A stretch of 64,000 bases of DNA from Chryseobacterium sp. c4a (GCF_009900745.1 NZ_WXVU01000001.1:310001-374000); one strand, 5' to 3'; numbered from the stretch's first letter, positions 9,103 through 17,839 are shown. The notes: a model not told the origin generated them from the sequence alone. Made by a program: numbers and translations.

Positions 9103-9891
9103 ATGCAGACTAACTTCAATGAGATACAGGAGATCATCGACCACATTGAACTGAATTTCGATAGAGAGGTCACTGCTCATGAGATAGAGTCTATGTCTCA
9201 TTATTCTTATCGTAATTTCCAACGTATTTTTTTTAAACTTTTTAATGAAACAATCTCTGGATTTCAAAAACGGCTGCGTCTTGAGAATGCCTATAAAAAA
9301 TTAATATATACAGAAGATAATCTCTCTGAAATAGCTTGGCAAGTCGGATATTTCAATATTCAATCTTTTTCAAAAGCCTTCAAAAACCAATATTCTGTTT
9401 CTCCGGCAGAAGCAAGAAAACAAAAATTTGATATTTTCAAGGAATTTATAGAAGACAGGGGTTCCGATCTGAAAATTGAAATTAAGTACAAAGACGCTGT
9501 TTCGGTTTACTGTAAATTTATTAAAGCTAAAGATTATAATAATCAGGAAATAGATGCTTTGTGGAAAGAAATTGAACCTGATGCTGAAATCTTTGATGCA
9601 GCGTATGGGGTGATTCGTGATCAGCCCTTAATTACTAGCCATTCAAACTGTAGATATGGGGCAGCAGTAAAGTCTGATGAAGCTATAGCCGGGTTTTCAA
9701 AAAGTGAAATATTGGGAGGTAAATATGTGAAGTTTACCCATTACGGATCTTATGATGATGTTCTGGAAACCTATCGTTCGTTTTACCGGTTTTGGCTTGC
9801 AGGGAAACAATTTTTGTTAAACAACTCTGATGTTATTGAAGAATATGAAGAACCCGAGGTTACTCATATTTATTTCCCATTATATGAATAA
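9103..9891 (+). CDS. AraC-family regulator with GyrI-like effector domain
   Basis: This 262-residue cytoplasmic activator-type protein has an N-terminal AraC/XylS double helix-turn-helix at residues 1-105 (FQRIFFKLFNETISGFQKRL, then LSEIAWQVGYFNIQSFSKAF). The C-terminal half (about 120-262) is a GyrI-like small-molecule-binding domain with GGKYVKFTHYGSYDDVLETY and the final acidic IEEYEEPEVTHIYFPLYE. This is the Rob/SoxS-like layout used for drug or hydrophobic-compound sensing. The likely ligand is unknown. It sits upstream of an outer-membrane protein and an exported deiminase but is separated from them by a hairpin terminator. Confidence 0.9.
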   Translation: MQTNFNEIQEIIDHIELNFDREVTAHEIESMSHYSYRNFQRIFFKLFNETISGFQKRLRLENAYKKLIYTEDNLSEIAWQVGYFNIQSFSKAFKNQYSVSPAEARKQKFDIFKEFIEDRGSDLKIEIKYKDAVSVYCKFIKAKDYNNQEIDALWKEIEPDAEIFDAAYGVIRDQPLITSHSNCRYGAAVKSDEAIAGFSKSEILGGKYVKFTHYGSYDDVLETYRSFYRFWLAGKQFLLNNSDVIEEYEEPEVTHIYFPLYE

Positions 9892-9893
9892 GA

Positions 9894-9922
9894 TGTCCTT
9901 TTAGGACAAGAATTGTTTTTTT
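9894..9922 (+). terminator. Short terminator after AraC/GyrI gene
   Basis: TGTCCT (9894-9899) and AGGACA (9903-9908) form a tight hairpin with a TTT loop, followed by AGAATTG and seven T residues. Confidence 0.6.
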
Positions 9923-9995
9923 GAGACTCTAATTTTGCACCAGTAAATGACTGTAATGGGAATTTAAAGTGTACAATATAAGATGACAAAGAACA

Positions 9996-10610
9996 ATGAA
10001 AAAAAATATATTTCTCCTGATCTTGCTATTTCCTTTCTGTAGCAAAGCACAGATCTCTGTTCAGGCATACGCCGGCAACAAAGAAACCGAGGTGTTGGGA
10101 ATCTACGATAAGGACTTTGGAAATAAATGGAATTATTTTGCTTCAGGAACTATAGGATATGACTACCATTTGAAAAAAGTGAATCCTGAACTGTATCAAA
10201 ACATTAATTATGGAATTGGGAAAAATTGGGGAGTTTCCGCAGGAGTTCATATTTCAGATAAAGATATCATGCCGTCTGTAGGGTTGGCGTATGGAAAAGG
10301 GAATGATGTTTTTGGAATAAATGTATTTCCAGCTCTTACTTACTCTACAGATGCAAAAGAATTCGGATTGGGACTGTATACCTTGTTGGAATATACGCCT
10401 AAACTTAATGAGAAATTAAATTTTTACAGCATGCTAATTGTAGAATCTGATTTTAGTTTTAAAGAACATCAATCCAGCAGTCAGGTCATTCGTCTGGGAC
10501 TGGAAAACAGAAAGAAAATGCAGTTCGGAATAGGAAGTAATATTTCCCAGACAGGACGTAGTTATGAAACCGATATCAACTTCGGAGTATTTATTGGAAA
10601 GAAATTTTAA
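9996..10610 (+). CDS. Exported beta-barrel-like protein, unknown role
   Basis: This 204-residue protein has the signal peptide MKKNIFLLILLFPFCSKA. The mature part consists of alternating polar and aromatic strands (WNYFASGTIGYDYHLKK, NYGIGKNWGVSAGVHIS, INFGVFIGKKF). That pattern and the final Gly-x-Lys-Lys-Phe suggest a small outer-membrane barrel with a C-terminal aromatic residue. I do not recognise the family. The next gene starts 4 bases after this stop, so the two are one transcription unit. The barrel may therefore work at the cell surface with the exported deiminase, which is inference from context. Confidence 0.7.
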   Translation: MKKNIFLLILLFPFCSKAQISVQAYAGNKETEVLGIYDKDFGNKWNYFASGTIGYDYHLKKVNPELYQNINYGIGKNWGVSAGVHISDKDIMPSVGLAYGKGNDVFGINVFPALTYSTDAKEFGLGLYTLLEYTPKLNEKLNFYSMLIVESDFSFKEHQSSSQVIRLGLENRKKMQFGIGSNISQTGRSYETDINFGVFIGKKF

Positions 10611-10614
10611 AAAT

Positions 10615-11724
10615 ATGAATAAATTATTCACACTCACTTTTGTATTGAGTTGTATATGTACTATGACTATGGCACAGACTTATCATTTTCCTGAAGAATC
10701 TTCACTTCATGAAGGAACCTGGCTGCAATGGCCGCATCATTATCAGCATGGCACCACATACCGCCAAAGAGTAGAAAAGACCTGGGTTGATATGACGAAA
10801 GCATTACAATCCGGAGAAAAGGTTCACATTATAGCATATAATGCGGACGAAAAAAAGAGAATTACAACTCTTCTTGAGGAAAATAAAGTTCCGATGAAGA
10901 ATGTAGATTTTAGAATTTATCCTACTGATGATGTATGGATCAGAGATAATGGGCCAATCTTCGTAAAAGATACAAAAGGAAATGTCCTTATTGAAGATTG
11001 GGGATTCAATGGTTGGGGCGAAAAATTCGATTTCGAGAATTGTGATGAAATTCCACAGCGCATAGGAAAAGATTTAGGAGTAAAGGTTATTGACCTCAAT
11101 GAAGAAATGGTCAATGAAGGTGGATCAGTAGAAACAGATGGAAACGGCGTTTTGATGGCTTGTAAGAGTTCAGTAATCAGTCAGAAAAAAGGAGCTACAA
11201 GAAATAAAGAAATTACACAGCAGGAAGCTGAAGAAATGTTTGAAACCTATTATGGTGTATCCAAAGTGATATGGCTGGATGGAGTAACCGGATTAGATGT
11301 TACAGATATGCATATTGATGGATTTATGAAGTTTGTAAATCCTACTACTATGATAACAATGAATGAAGATGATCTTTTGGAGCTTGGGCTTTCTGATAAA
11401 GATATCAATACCCTTTATACCGCAGCGAATGTTAATGGTAAAGAATACAAAAAAGTATACCTGCCAGCGACTAAAAATAAAGTAAAGACAGCTTATGGAA
11501 AACAGCTGGACGAAAAAGGCTCCTATGTCAATTATTATGTTGCCAATACAGTGGTTTTAGTTCCTAATTATGGAGATCCTAATGATCAGATTGCTAACCA
11601 GATTATTCAGAAGCAATATCCTGGCAGAAAAGTGATTGGGATAGATGTGAGAAACTTATATGAAAATGGCGGAATGGTACATTGTGTTACCCAACAGCAG
11701 CCAGCAGGCAATCTGATGAAATAG
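10615..11724 (+). CDS. Exported agmatine deiminase / PAD-family enzyme
   Basis: This 369-residue enzyme belongs to the agmatine deiminase/porphyromonas-type peptidylarginine deiminase family (guanidino-group hydrolysis releasing ammonia). Family residues are visible: WPHHYQH near the N-terminus, DVWIRDNGPIFV (substrate Asp), MVNEGGSVETDGNG (Glu), VTDMHIDGFMKF (catalytic His) and the C-terminal NGGMVHCVTQQQP with the nucleophilic Cys. Start ATG 10615 gives a clean signal peptide (MNKLFTLTFVLSCICTMTMA-Q). An earlier in-frame ATG at 10564 lies inside the upstream gene. Classical AguA is cytoplasmic, so export is unusual. The substrate could be agmatine, free arginine derivatives or peptidyl-arginine. 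Confidence 0.88.
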   Translation: MNKLFTLTFVLSCICTMTMAQTYHFPEESSLHEGTWLQWPHHYQHGTTYRQRVEKTWVDMTKALQSGEKVHIIAYNADEKKRITTLLEENKVPMKNVDFRIYPTDDVWIRDNGPIFVKDTKGNVLIEDWGFNGWGEKFDFENCDEIPQRIGKDLGVKVIDLNEEMVNEGGSVETDGNGVLMACKSSVISQKKGATRNKEITQQEAEEMFETYYGVSKVIWLDGVTGLDVTDMHIDGFMKFVNPTTMITMNEDDLLELGLSDKDINTLYTAANVNGKEYKKVYLPATKNKVKTAYGKQLDEKGSYVNYYVANTVVLVPNYGDPNDQIANQIIQKQYPGRKVIGIDVRNLYENGGMVHCVTQQQPAGNLMK

Positions 11725-11741
11725 AATAAGAAATTATAAAG

Positions 11742-11798
11742 GTATTATGATAAGACCTGTGGATAAGAATATCCCAGGACTTGTCATAATATTTTTTG
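11742..11798 (+). terminator. Extended hairpin terminator after deiminase gene
   Basis: TATTATGA (11743-11750) pairs with TCATAATA (11784-11791), with a second inner stem CCTG/CAGG, followed by TTTTTT. The loop region contains a single DnaA-box match TGTGGATAA (11758-11766). Confidence 0.65.
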
Positions 11799-12085
11799 CA
11801 AATAAATTTTATCATAGAAAATAGAAATTTAGCTATTGTATTTTCGTGGTTAAGTACAGGTGTTAGTAAAAAATATAATAATTAGAGTAAGCTTGTTTTT
11901 TTGCAGATAAATAGAAAGCTTTAGTGAATGTTTCATATAGAATATGACCGCTTAATCTATTATTTTTTTGTAAATTAGTGAAAAGGTATTATTCAAAATC
12001 AAGTGAAATTATAATACTCTTTTGAATTTCCGGCGGACGAGCCGAACACCGCATCACAAAGTAGGCATACCTAAAAAACACTCCT
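11799..12085. other. Gene-free stretch with GC-rich patch before HdeD-like gene
   Basis: No reading frame is supported. Most of it is AT-rich, with a TATTTTTTTG string near 11961 as a possible -7 element. Just before the next gene a conspicuous GC-rich patch (about 12029-12051) contains CGGC-GGACGA-GCCG, able to form a small hairpin, in a region otherwise near 25% GC. It may be part of the 5' untranslated leader. Confidence 0.35.
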
Positions 12086-12718
12086 ATGGCTAATCTATTT
12101 CAAACACTTACTAACACAGTTAAACATTGGTATATTCCATTGATCTTTGGAATCCTTTTTCTGATTTGCGGCTTTTATGTATTTAGTGTACCACTGGCAA
12201 CGTATGTAACACTTTCTATCATTTTCAGTGTTTCGTTCCTGTTTTCGGGGATTACGGAAATATTCTTTTCCATACAGAATAGTAAATCTCTTCAAGGATG
12301 GGGATGGTTCCTTGTAAGTGGGCTTTTGACCACAGCAATTGGAGTTTATTTAATTGCTTATCCTCAGATTTCAATGTCTATTCTTCCATTTGTGGTAGGT
12401 TTTACCCTGCTATTTCGTTCTTTTCAGTTACTGGGTTTTGCTTTTGATTTAAAAAGTATGAAAATAATGAGCTGGGGAAATGTTGCCTTAGCAAGTGTAG
12501 GAGGTATTATTTTCTCTTTATTGCTGATATTTAATCCGATATTTACAGGAATTTCTCTGGTTACATTAACGGGTGTTTCCTTTATTTTTATGGGAATAGC
12601 TTCTATTATGCTGGCTTTAGATCTTAGAAAAGTTAAAAAGATTCCTGGAAAAGTAAGCCAGGAACTTAGGGATAAAATCAGATCTATACAGGAGGAAATT
12701 GATGATCTAAAAAAGTAA
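12086..12718 (+). CDS. HdeD-family (DUF308) inner-membrane protein
   Basis: This 210-residue protein has six hydrophobic segments in three helix pairs, for example IPLIFGILFLICGFYVFSVP and LVSGLLTTAIGVYLIAYP, the recurring small-residue pattern of the HdeD/DUF308 family. In enterobacteria HdeD is linked to acid resistance. In Bacteroidota the role is unknown. The C-terminus (from about residue 180) is a charged, probably helical cytoplasmic tail (LRDKIRSIQEEIDDLKK). It is monocistronic, with a terminator 25 bases after the stop. Confidence 0.88.
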   Translation: MANLFQTLTNTVKHWYIPLIFGILFLICGFYVFSVPLATYVTLSIIFSVSFLFSGITEIFFSIQNSKSLQGWGWFLVSGLLTTAIGVYLIAYPQISMSILPFVVGFTLLFRSFQLLGFAFDLKSMKIMSWGNVALASVGGIIFSLLLIFNPIFTGISLVTLTGVSFIFMGIASIMLALDLRKVKKIPGKVSQELRDKIRSIQEEIDDLKK

Positions 12719-12738
12719 TTTATTTATCATATGTTAAA

Positions 12739-12764
12739 AAAGGACTCCATTTGGAGTCTTTTTT
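12739..12764 (+). terminator. Intrinsic terminator after HdeD-like gene
   Basis: GACTCCA (12743-12749) pairs with TGGAGTC (12752-12758), flanked by AAAAAAG and TTTTTT, so it could work in both directions. Confidence 0.85.
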
Positions 12765-12860
12765 ATGGTAAAGTGAATGACTTTGCTAAAGGATATTGTA
12801 TTTTTATCCCATTCATAAACTTGAAAAGGGATAAAAAAGTGTTCCACTAAAAAAATAATT

Positions 12861-13253
12861 ATGGAAGGTGAAGTTAATTTACAGAATATTTTAAAAAATT
12901 TAAATCCATCTTTGAACGAAGGAAAGTATGTGTATTGCAAAGTGGATACTATTGATGAAATTCCTTTATCTAAAGTTTTGTTTCTGTTTAGGGAAGAAGA
13001 AAGTGTAACAGTAGTCGTGAAGAAAGAAGATGCCGAAGAGTTGAAGCTAGACTTTAGCTATGTCGCTTCATGGATTACTTTGGAGGTTCATTCTTCTTTA
13101 TCTGCAGTTGGTCTTACCGCAAAGTTTTCCCAAGCTTTAGGTGAAGCGGGTATTAGCTGTAATGTTGTTGCTGCCTATTTTCATGATCATATTTTTGTAG
13201 ATGAGAAAGATGCTGCGAATGCTATTGATGTATTGAATGCACTTAAAGGCTAA
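12861..13253 (+). CDS. ACT-domain protein (DUF2241/COG3602 type)
   Basis: This 130-residue cytoplasmic protein carries two ACT-like beta-alpha-beta units. The first covers residues 18-60 (KYVYCKVDTIDEIPLSKVLF). The second, at 65-128, reads WITLEVHSSLSAVGLTAKFS and then LGEAGISCNVVAAYFHDHIF, the usual AGIS...YFHDHIFV pattern of stand-alone ACT proteins. Such domains bind amino acids and regulate enzymes or act alone. No enzyme partner is adjacent. The 106-residue unknown gene follows after 35 bases, so the two may be cotranscribed. Confidence 0.85.
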   Translation: MEGEVNLQNILKNLNPSLNEGKYVYCKVDTIDEIPLSKVLFLFREEESVTVVVKKEDAEELKLDFSYVASWITLEVHSSLSAVGLTAKFSQALGEAGISCNVVAAYFHDHIFVDEKDAANAIDVLNALKG

Positions 13254-13288
13254 TTTGGATGATATGAATCATTGATACGAATAGGAAT

Positions 13289-13609
13289 ATGGAAAATCAG
13301 GGTATAAGTGTTTTAAATATTAGGAAGCTTATCAATATTTTGTCTGATAAATTAGAAAAATTAGAAGATAAGAATGTAGCGATACTGGAAGATGATTTGT
13401 ATTGGAATATTCTTGATGAAGAACTTTATAACCCTTACCATGAGCCTGCCAATCTTACAATGGGAAGTCTTACAGAAGACTGGGAATTCTTACAAAAAAT
13501 AATAAACGGAGAACGTGAGATGATGGATTATGATTTGTATAAATTGTCTTCAGTTTTAAGGTTTTTAGGGAAGAGGAATATAATTAAAGAGAAGCAGAAT
13601 AATGATTAA
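13289..13609 (+). CDS. Hypothetical cytoplasmic protein
   Basis: This 106-residue acidic, mainly helical protein has no signal peptide or membrane segment. It opens with a Leu- and Lys-rich helix (LNIRKLINILSDKLEKLEDK) and contains DDLYWNILDEELYNPYHEPA, then NLTMGSLTEDWEFLQKIING. I do not recognise the family. The composition and short spacing (35 bases) after the ACT gene support a real, possibly cotranscribed gene. The pattern resembles small contact-inhibition immunity proteins in size and acidity, but there is no toxin gene nearby. Confidence 0.65.
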   Translation: MENQGISVLNIRKLINILSDKLEKLEDKNVAILEDDLYWNILDEELYNPYHEPANLTMGSLTEDWEFLQKIINGEREMMDYDLYKLSSVLRFLGKRNIIKEKQNND

Positions 13610-13635
13610 ATAATATGGTACTTATAACATTATGA

Positions 13636-13815
13636 ATAGGCTTGGTTCTTATTTATTTTAAACTAAGTTCTAAAGAAAATATCTTTAATGCAAAAAGAAA
13701 TGATGACTCTGTGTATGATAAGATGCTTTATTATAGAGGATGGGTTGTAGCTGTTTTGTTAATTGTGATTTCTTTGACAGCACTTTTTAAGTATGCTATA
13801 GATTTTATTAAATGA
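13636..13815 (+). pseudogene. Possible membrane-protein remnant
   Basis: A frame open from 13636 to the TGA at 13813 reads like protein: polar stretch FNAKRNDDSVYDKMLYYRG, then one hydrophobic helix WVVAVLLIVISLTALFKYAI and DFIK. It has no ATG near its beginning; TTG at 13642 is the only plausible start. It could be the 3' remnant of a membrane gene that lost its front part, or a small single-span protein with a non-ATG start. The rest of this roughly 360-base gap (13816-13968) shows nothing recognisable. Confidence 0.35.
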
Positions 13816-13968
13816 TAAATATTTATAATTACTGTCGCCATAGGAGTTCTGCTGGTGGCTAATCAATAATAAATCGGCCACATTTTATACAGATTTATAT
13901 GTTATGGTTTTCCGTATTTTTTTCCATGAACTTCGATCTAGCTTTGTGAAAAATTAAAATCTGAAAAC

Positions 13969-14172
13969 ATGAAAACATTAATTGCATTGCTTGTATTGAT
14001 ATCAACATCTGTCATTTATTCTTGTGGAGGAAGTGGAGGAGAACCCGAATCAGGATATTGTACTTATAATGGGCACACTCTTTATACGGGTGAAAAAGGT
14101 GGCTGTTATTATTTGTCCTCTGGAGGAAATAAAGAATACGTCGATAAAAGTTATTGTCGAGGATGTAATTAA
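13969..14172 (+). CDS. Small cysteine-rich lipoprotein
   Basis: This 67-residue protein has the signal MKTLIALLVLISTSVIYSC, ending in a lipobox-like IYSC, so the mature protein probably starts with a lipidated Cys. It is followed by the flexible linker GGSGGEPESG. The mature part holds four further cysteines (YCTYNGH, GGCYYLSSGG, SYCRGCN), enough for two disulfides. It is unknown in function and typical of small exported proteins of this genus. Lys and Gly content near the end suggests no further domain. Confidence 0.7.
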   Translation: MKTLIALLVLISTSVIYSCGGSGGEPESGYCTYNGHTLYTGEKGGCYYLSSGGNKEYVDKSYCRGCN

Positions 14173-14227
14173 AAAAATGGAATGTAAAAAACAGAGGCTT
14201 TAGTATTTGTTTTTTTTATGAATGATT

Positions 14228-14264
14228 ATAAAAAAAGCAAAACCATCCTGAGTAAGGATGGCTT
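14228..14264 (-). terminator. Terminator for E1 dehydrogenase gene
   Basis: CCATCCT (14243-14249) pairs with AGGATGG (14255-14261). On the minus strand the hairpin is followed by TTTTGCTTTTTTT, so it ends the convergent E1 gene best. Confidence 0.75.
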
Positions 14265-14311
14265 ATAAGCTCTGGGGAATTTGTATTTTTAGTGATTGTA
14301 TCAAATCCAAA

Positions 14312-16717
14312 TTAATACAAACTAGGATATTTCGAAGGATTTACCTCATGCATTATTTTGTAAACTTTTTCATATACATCCTCTATTTGTGGTTTGCTGA
14401 AATAATCACCATCTGTTCCATAGGCAGGGCGGTGCTCTTTTGAGGTTAAAGTTTGCGGTATACTATCCAGATATTGAAATCCTTTTTGTTCTTCAATTAT
14501 TTTCTGTAAAATAAACGCTGATGCACCGCCAGGAACGTCTTCATCAACAATTAATAAGTGGCTCGTTTTCTTCAGGCTTTTTACAATATCATGATTAATA
14601 TCAAAGGGTAATAGTGATTGTACATCAATAACTTCTACTGCGATTCCTATTTCTAGTAATTCTTTAGCTGCTTGTTCTATAATGCGTATAAGTGATCCGT
14701 AAGAAACAATAGTGATATCTTTTCCTTCTCTAATTACTTCTACAACTCCAACAGGTGTTCGGATTTCTGATAAGTTATGAGGTATCTTTTCTTTTAAACG
14801 ATATCCGTTGAGGCACTCAATTAGCAAAGCAGGTTCATCACATTCCATTAATGTATTATAAAAGCCCGCAGCTTTAGTCATGTTTCTTGGAACCAAAACA
14901 TGAATTCCTCTGATAGCATTAATAATCATTCCCATTGGAGAACCAGAATGCCAGATACCTTCTAATCGATGTCCCCTTGTTCTTACAATCATTGGAGCTT
15001 TTTGACGTCCTACGGTTCTATATTCCAATGTAGCCAAATCATCACTCATTATTTGAATAACATACAGTAAATAATCTAAATATTGAATTTCAGCAATGGG
15101 TTTTAAGCCGCGCATCGCCATTCCAATGCCTTGCCCAAGAATGGTAGCTTCACGTATTCCTGCATCGGAAACCCTATTTAACCCATGTTTGCGTTGTAAT
15201 CCTTCCAGTGCCTGATTCACATCACCGATGTCTCCTGAATCTTGTCCAAAAATCATTACATTCCTATAAGATCCTAATAGCTGATCAAAATTATTTCTAA
15301 GGATAATACGGGCATCTACTTCTTCACTGGTGTCATTATACAGAGGTTTTACCTCTTGAATTCGTGTTGCTTTCATTTCCGATTGAGACATCAGATGAGA
15401 GCTGTATCGTGGTTGTATATTGACATAATAGTTTTCAATGAATTGCACTAAAGCAGTTTTAACAGGCTCATAAATAAGTAGTCTTAATGCCTTTTTGGCT
15501 GTAGTAATAATATCTTTTCGGATAGGCTTCCTAAGATTGGCTAAATTAGTAGCATATTTTTCTATATCTGTTTTATTAGAGCTTGAAATTGCAATTTTAT
15601 TTAAAATATTGACTAATTCATTACGCTCATCTATAATGGGATCTGAATAAGCTTTCCAGGCATTCTTTTTACCATCCAAAACGCGGTTTTTAATCTCCTT
15701 ATCCAGTTGATCTAGCTCTTCCGATGTCGCTATATCAGATTCAAGCATCCAACTTCTCATCTGTGCCACACAATCTTTTTCTGCTTCCCACTCTAAACGT
15801 TCGTTGGTTTTATAGCGCTCATGGGAACCCGAAGTTGAATGGCCTTGGGGTTGAGTAAGTTCCTGTACATGGATAAGAACTGGTACATGTTGTTCTCTTG
15901 CTATTTTAGATGCTTTTCTATAAGCCTCAATCAAAGCAGGGTAATTCCAACCGGATACACAGATGATTTCATATCCCTTCGCGTCATTATCTCTTTGGAA
16001 ACCCTTTAAAATTTCAGAAATATTTTCTTTTGTAGTGTGATCTTTTGCATGTACAGAAATTCCATATTGGTCATCCCATATACTGATAACCATAGGAACC
16101 TGTAAAACACCAGCGGCATTAATGGTTTCAAAAAATAAACCCTCTGAACTGGATGCATTGCCAATTGTTCCCCAAGCAACTTCATTTCCTTTTCTGGAAA
16201 ACTGATTGGCTATATCAGCGTCAGGAAACTCTCTGTAATATTTTGAAGCCTGGGCAAGTCCTAATAATCTGGGCATCTGCCCAGCTGTAGGTGAAATGTC
16301 TCCACTTGAATTTTTCTGTTCTGTTAATCGATTCCAATTTCCATATTGATCTATACTATGAGTGGCAAAATGGCCTCCCATTTGGCGGCCTCCAGACATT
16401 GGATCATACTCCAAATCAGCGTGGCCGTATAATCCTGCAAAAAATTGTTCTATGGATAATTGCCCTATAGCCATCATAAAGGTCTGGTCACGATAATATC
16501 CTGATCTGAAATCGCCGTCCTGAAATACTTTTGCCCATGCTAATTGCGGTACTTCTTTTCCATCCCCGAATATTCCAAATTTAGCCTTACCGGTTAAAAC
16601 TTCTCTTCTGCCTAATAAACTGCATTCCCTACTAATCTTTGCAATCGTATAATCCTGAATGATCTCTTTTTTTAGTTCGCTGGAAAAAAGAGTTCTACTA
16701 CTTTCATTATTTCTCAT
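14312..16717 (-). CDS. Fused E1 alpha/beta 2-oxoacid dehydrogenase
   Basis: This 801-residue enzyme joins an E1-alpha-like ThDP half (about 1-400) to an E1-beta-like half (about 460-801), the one-chain form of branched-chain or pyruvate-type 2-oxoacid dehydrogenase E1 common in Bacteroidota. The alpha half shows FRSGYYRDQTFM, YDPMSGGRQMGGHFATHS and the ThDP region WGTIGNASSSEGLFFETINA...WDDQYGIS. The beta half shows VMIFGQDSGDIGDV and GIGMAMRGLKPIAEIQYLDY. The ThDP motif has GNA and DD where classical enzymes have GDG and NN. No E2 or E3 gene is adjacent, so the other subunits are elsewhere. It is divergent from an AraC regulator 182 bases away, which may control it. Confidence 0.9.
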   Translation of the reverse strand: MRNNESSRTLFSSELKKEIIQDYTIAKISRECSLLGRREVLTGKAKFGIFGDGKEVPQLAWAKVFQDGDFRSGYYRDQTFMMAIGQLSIEQFFAGLYGHADLEYDPMSGGRQMGGHFATHSIDQYGNWNRLTEQKNSSGDISPTAGQMPRLLGLAQASKYYREFPDADIANQFSRKGNEVAWGTIGNASSSEGLFFETINAAGVLQVPMVISIWDDQYGISVHAKDHTTKENISEILKGFQRDNDAKGYEIICVSGWNYPALIEAYRKASKIAREQHVPVLIHVQELTQPQGHSTSGSHERYKTNERLEWEAEKDCVAQMRSWMLESDIATSEELDQLDKEIKNRVLDGKKNAWKAYSDPIIDERNELVNILNKIAISSSNKTDIEKYATNLANLRKPIRKDIITTAKKALRLLIYEPVKTALVQFIENYYVNIQPRYSSHLMSQSEMKATRIQEVKPLYNDTSEEVDARIILRNNFDQLLGSYRNVMIFGQDSGDIGDVNQALEGLQRKHGLNRVSDAGIREATILGQGIGMAMRGLKPIAEIQYLDYLLYVIQIMSDDLATLEYRTVGRQKAPMIVRTRGHRLEGIWHSGSPMGMIINAIRGIHVLVPRNMTKAAGFYNTLMECDEPALLIECLNGYRLKEKIPHNLSEIRTPVGVVEVIREGKDITIVSYGSLIRIIEQAAKELLEIGIAVEVIDVQSLLPFDINHDIVKSLKKTSHLLIVDEDVPGGASAFILQKIIEEQKGFQYLDSIPQTLTSKEHRPAYGTDGDYFSKPQIEDVYEKVYKIMHEVNPSKYPSLY

Positions 16718-16899
16718 TTTCTTTTTGATATATACTTATAAAACTTAATATCTTATGATTAATACTGATCTAAATAAAGATCAAAACTACAATTTAAAGG
16801 AAGAGATCAATTATCTATTTATGGGACGTTTTGTGCGTTTTGTAATATTATATCTATATTTACTCAATATAATAGGTAGATAACATTCAATTAATAATC

Positions 16900-17790
16900 A
16901 TGTCAAAACCGTTAACCACCGATGATTTTTACGACGTACATAATATTAATTATTCTCAGAGATCCGATGGGATTATTATTGTTAACCAAGCCTATCAAAC
17001 AATGGATCAATTTGTGGATTATAAGCATTTCTTTGATGGGATTTTAATAAGTATAATGACTGAAGGCAGTATTAATGTTAACATTCATTTTCAAAAATAT
17101 AATATCAAGAAAGGCGATGTAATTTTGATACTTCCTCATCTTCTTGTGGAGCTTCTGGAAACAAGTGAGGATGCACATATGATTACAATGGGATTATCTC
17201 TTGATTTTCTCAGTAATTTTCCGGTGTTAGGTAATTTTATAACAAATAATCAGGTGCGTTGGCAGCCTATTATACAACTGGATCATCAAAGTCATTTAAT
17301 TTTAGAAGATTTGATTTTATTATCCCAAAAAGTATTTATTCAAAATCATAGTGAGAAAAAAACAGAAGTTTTGCATTATCTGATTTTTGCATTACTTTCT
17401 TTACTTTCCGAAAAATATTCAAACTTACCCAATGGTTCTAATTTACAGAAAAATCGGAAGCTTGAAATTATTGATAAGTTTTATATGCTGGTTTCGCAAC
17501 AAGCGTACAAACAGCAGAATGTTTCTTTTTATGCAGAAAAATTACATTTAACACCACAATATCTAACCACATTATTAAAATCTGAAACAGGGAAATCTAT
17601 GATACAATGGATCGATTATTTTGTGATTACCCGTGCAAAATTTTTGCTTAGATCTACCAATGATCCGATTAAGGAAATAAGCGCTGAGCTTAATTTTGGT
17701 GATATCAGTTTGTTTTGTAGATATTTTAAAAGAAACACAGGAACTACTCCTAAAAAATTTAGAATGCATTATGCTGGTGTAATAAATTAA
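16900..17790 (+). CDS. AraC-family transcription regulator
   Basis: This 296-residue regulator has an N-terminal cupin-like effector domain at about 1-170 (GILISIMTEGSINVNIHFQK, YNIKKGDVILILPHLLVELL). A C-terminal AraC double helix-turn-helix lies at about 190-290 (AEKLHLTPQYLTTLLKSETG, KEISAELNFGDISLFCRYFK, RNTGTTPKKFR). The cupin pattern suggests sensing of a small ligand. It faces the E1 dehydrogenase gene across a 182-base divergent region, so that gene is the most likely target besides itself. TATATTTAC at about 16853 is a plausible -7 element. Confidence 0.9.
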   Translation: MSKPLTTDDFYDVHNINYSQRSDGIIIVNQAYQTMDQFVDYKHFFDGILISIMTEGSINVNIHFQKYNIKKGDVILILPHLLVELLETSEDAHMITMGLSLDFLSNFPVLGNFITNNQVRWQPIIQLDHQSHLILEDLILLSQKVFIQNHSEKKTEVLHYLIFALLSLLSEKYSNLPNGSNLQKNRKLEIIDKFYMLVSQQAYKQQNVSFYAEKLHLTPQYLTTLLKSETGKSMIQWIDYFVITRAKFLLRSTNDPIKEISAELNFGDISLFCRYFKRNTGTTPKKFRMHYAGVIN

Positions 17791-17839
17791 AAGAGATTAG
17801 TTTCAAAAGTTGGAGAATATTGTTGGAACTAAAATAAAA

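Noticed and set aside
10564..10614. Longer start for the exported deiminase
   Set aside because: It overlaps the preceding gene, and the ATG at 10615 gives a clear signal peptide.
14258..14443. 61-codon frame opposite the end of the E1 gene
   Set aside because: It is antisense to a well-supported enzyme and overlaps a terminator.
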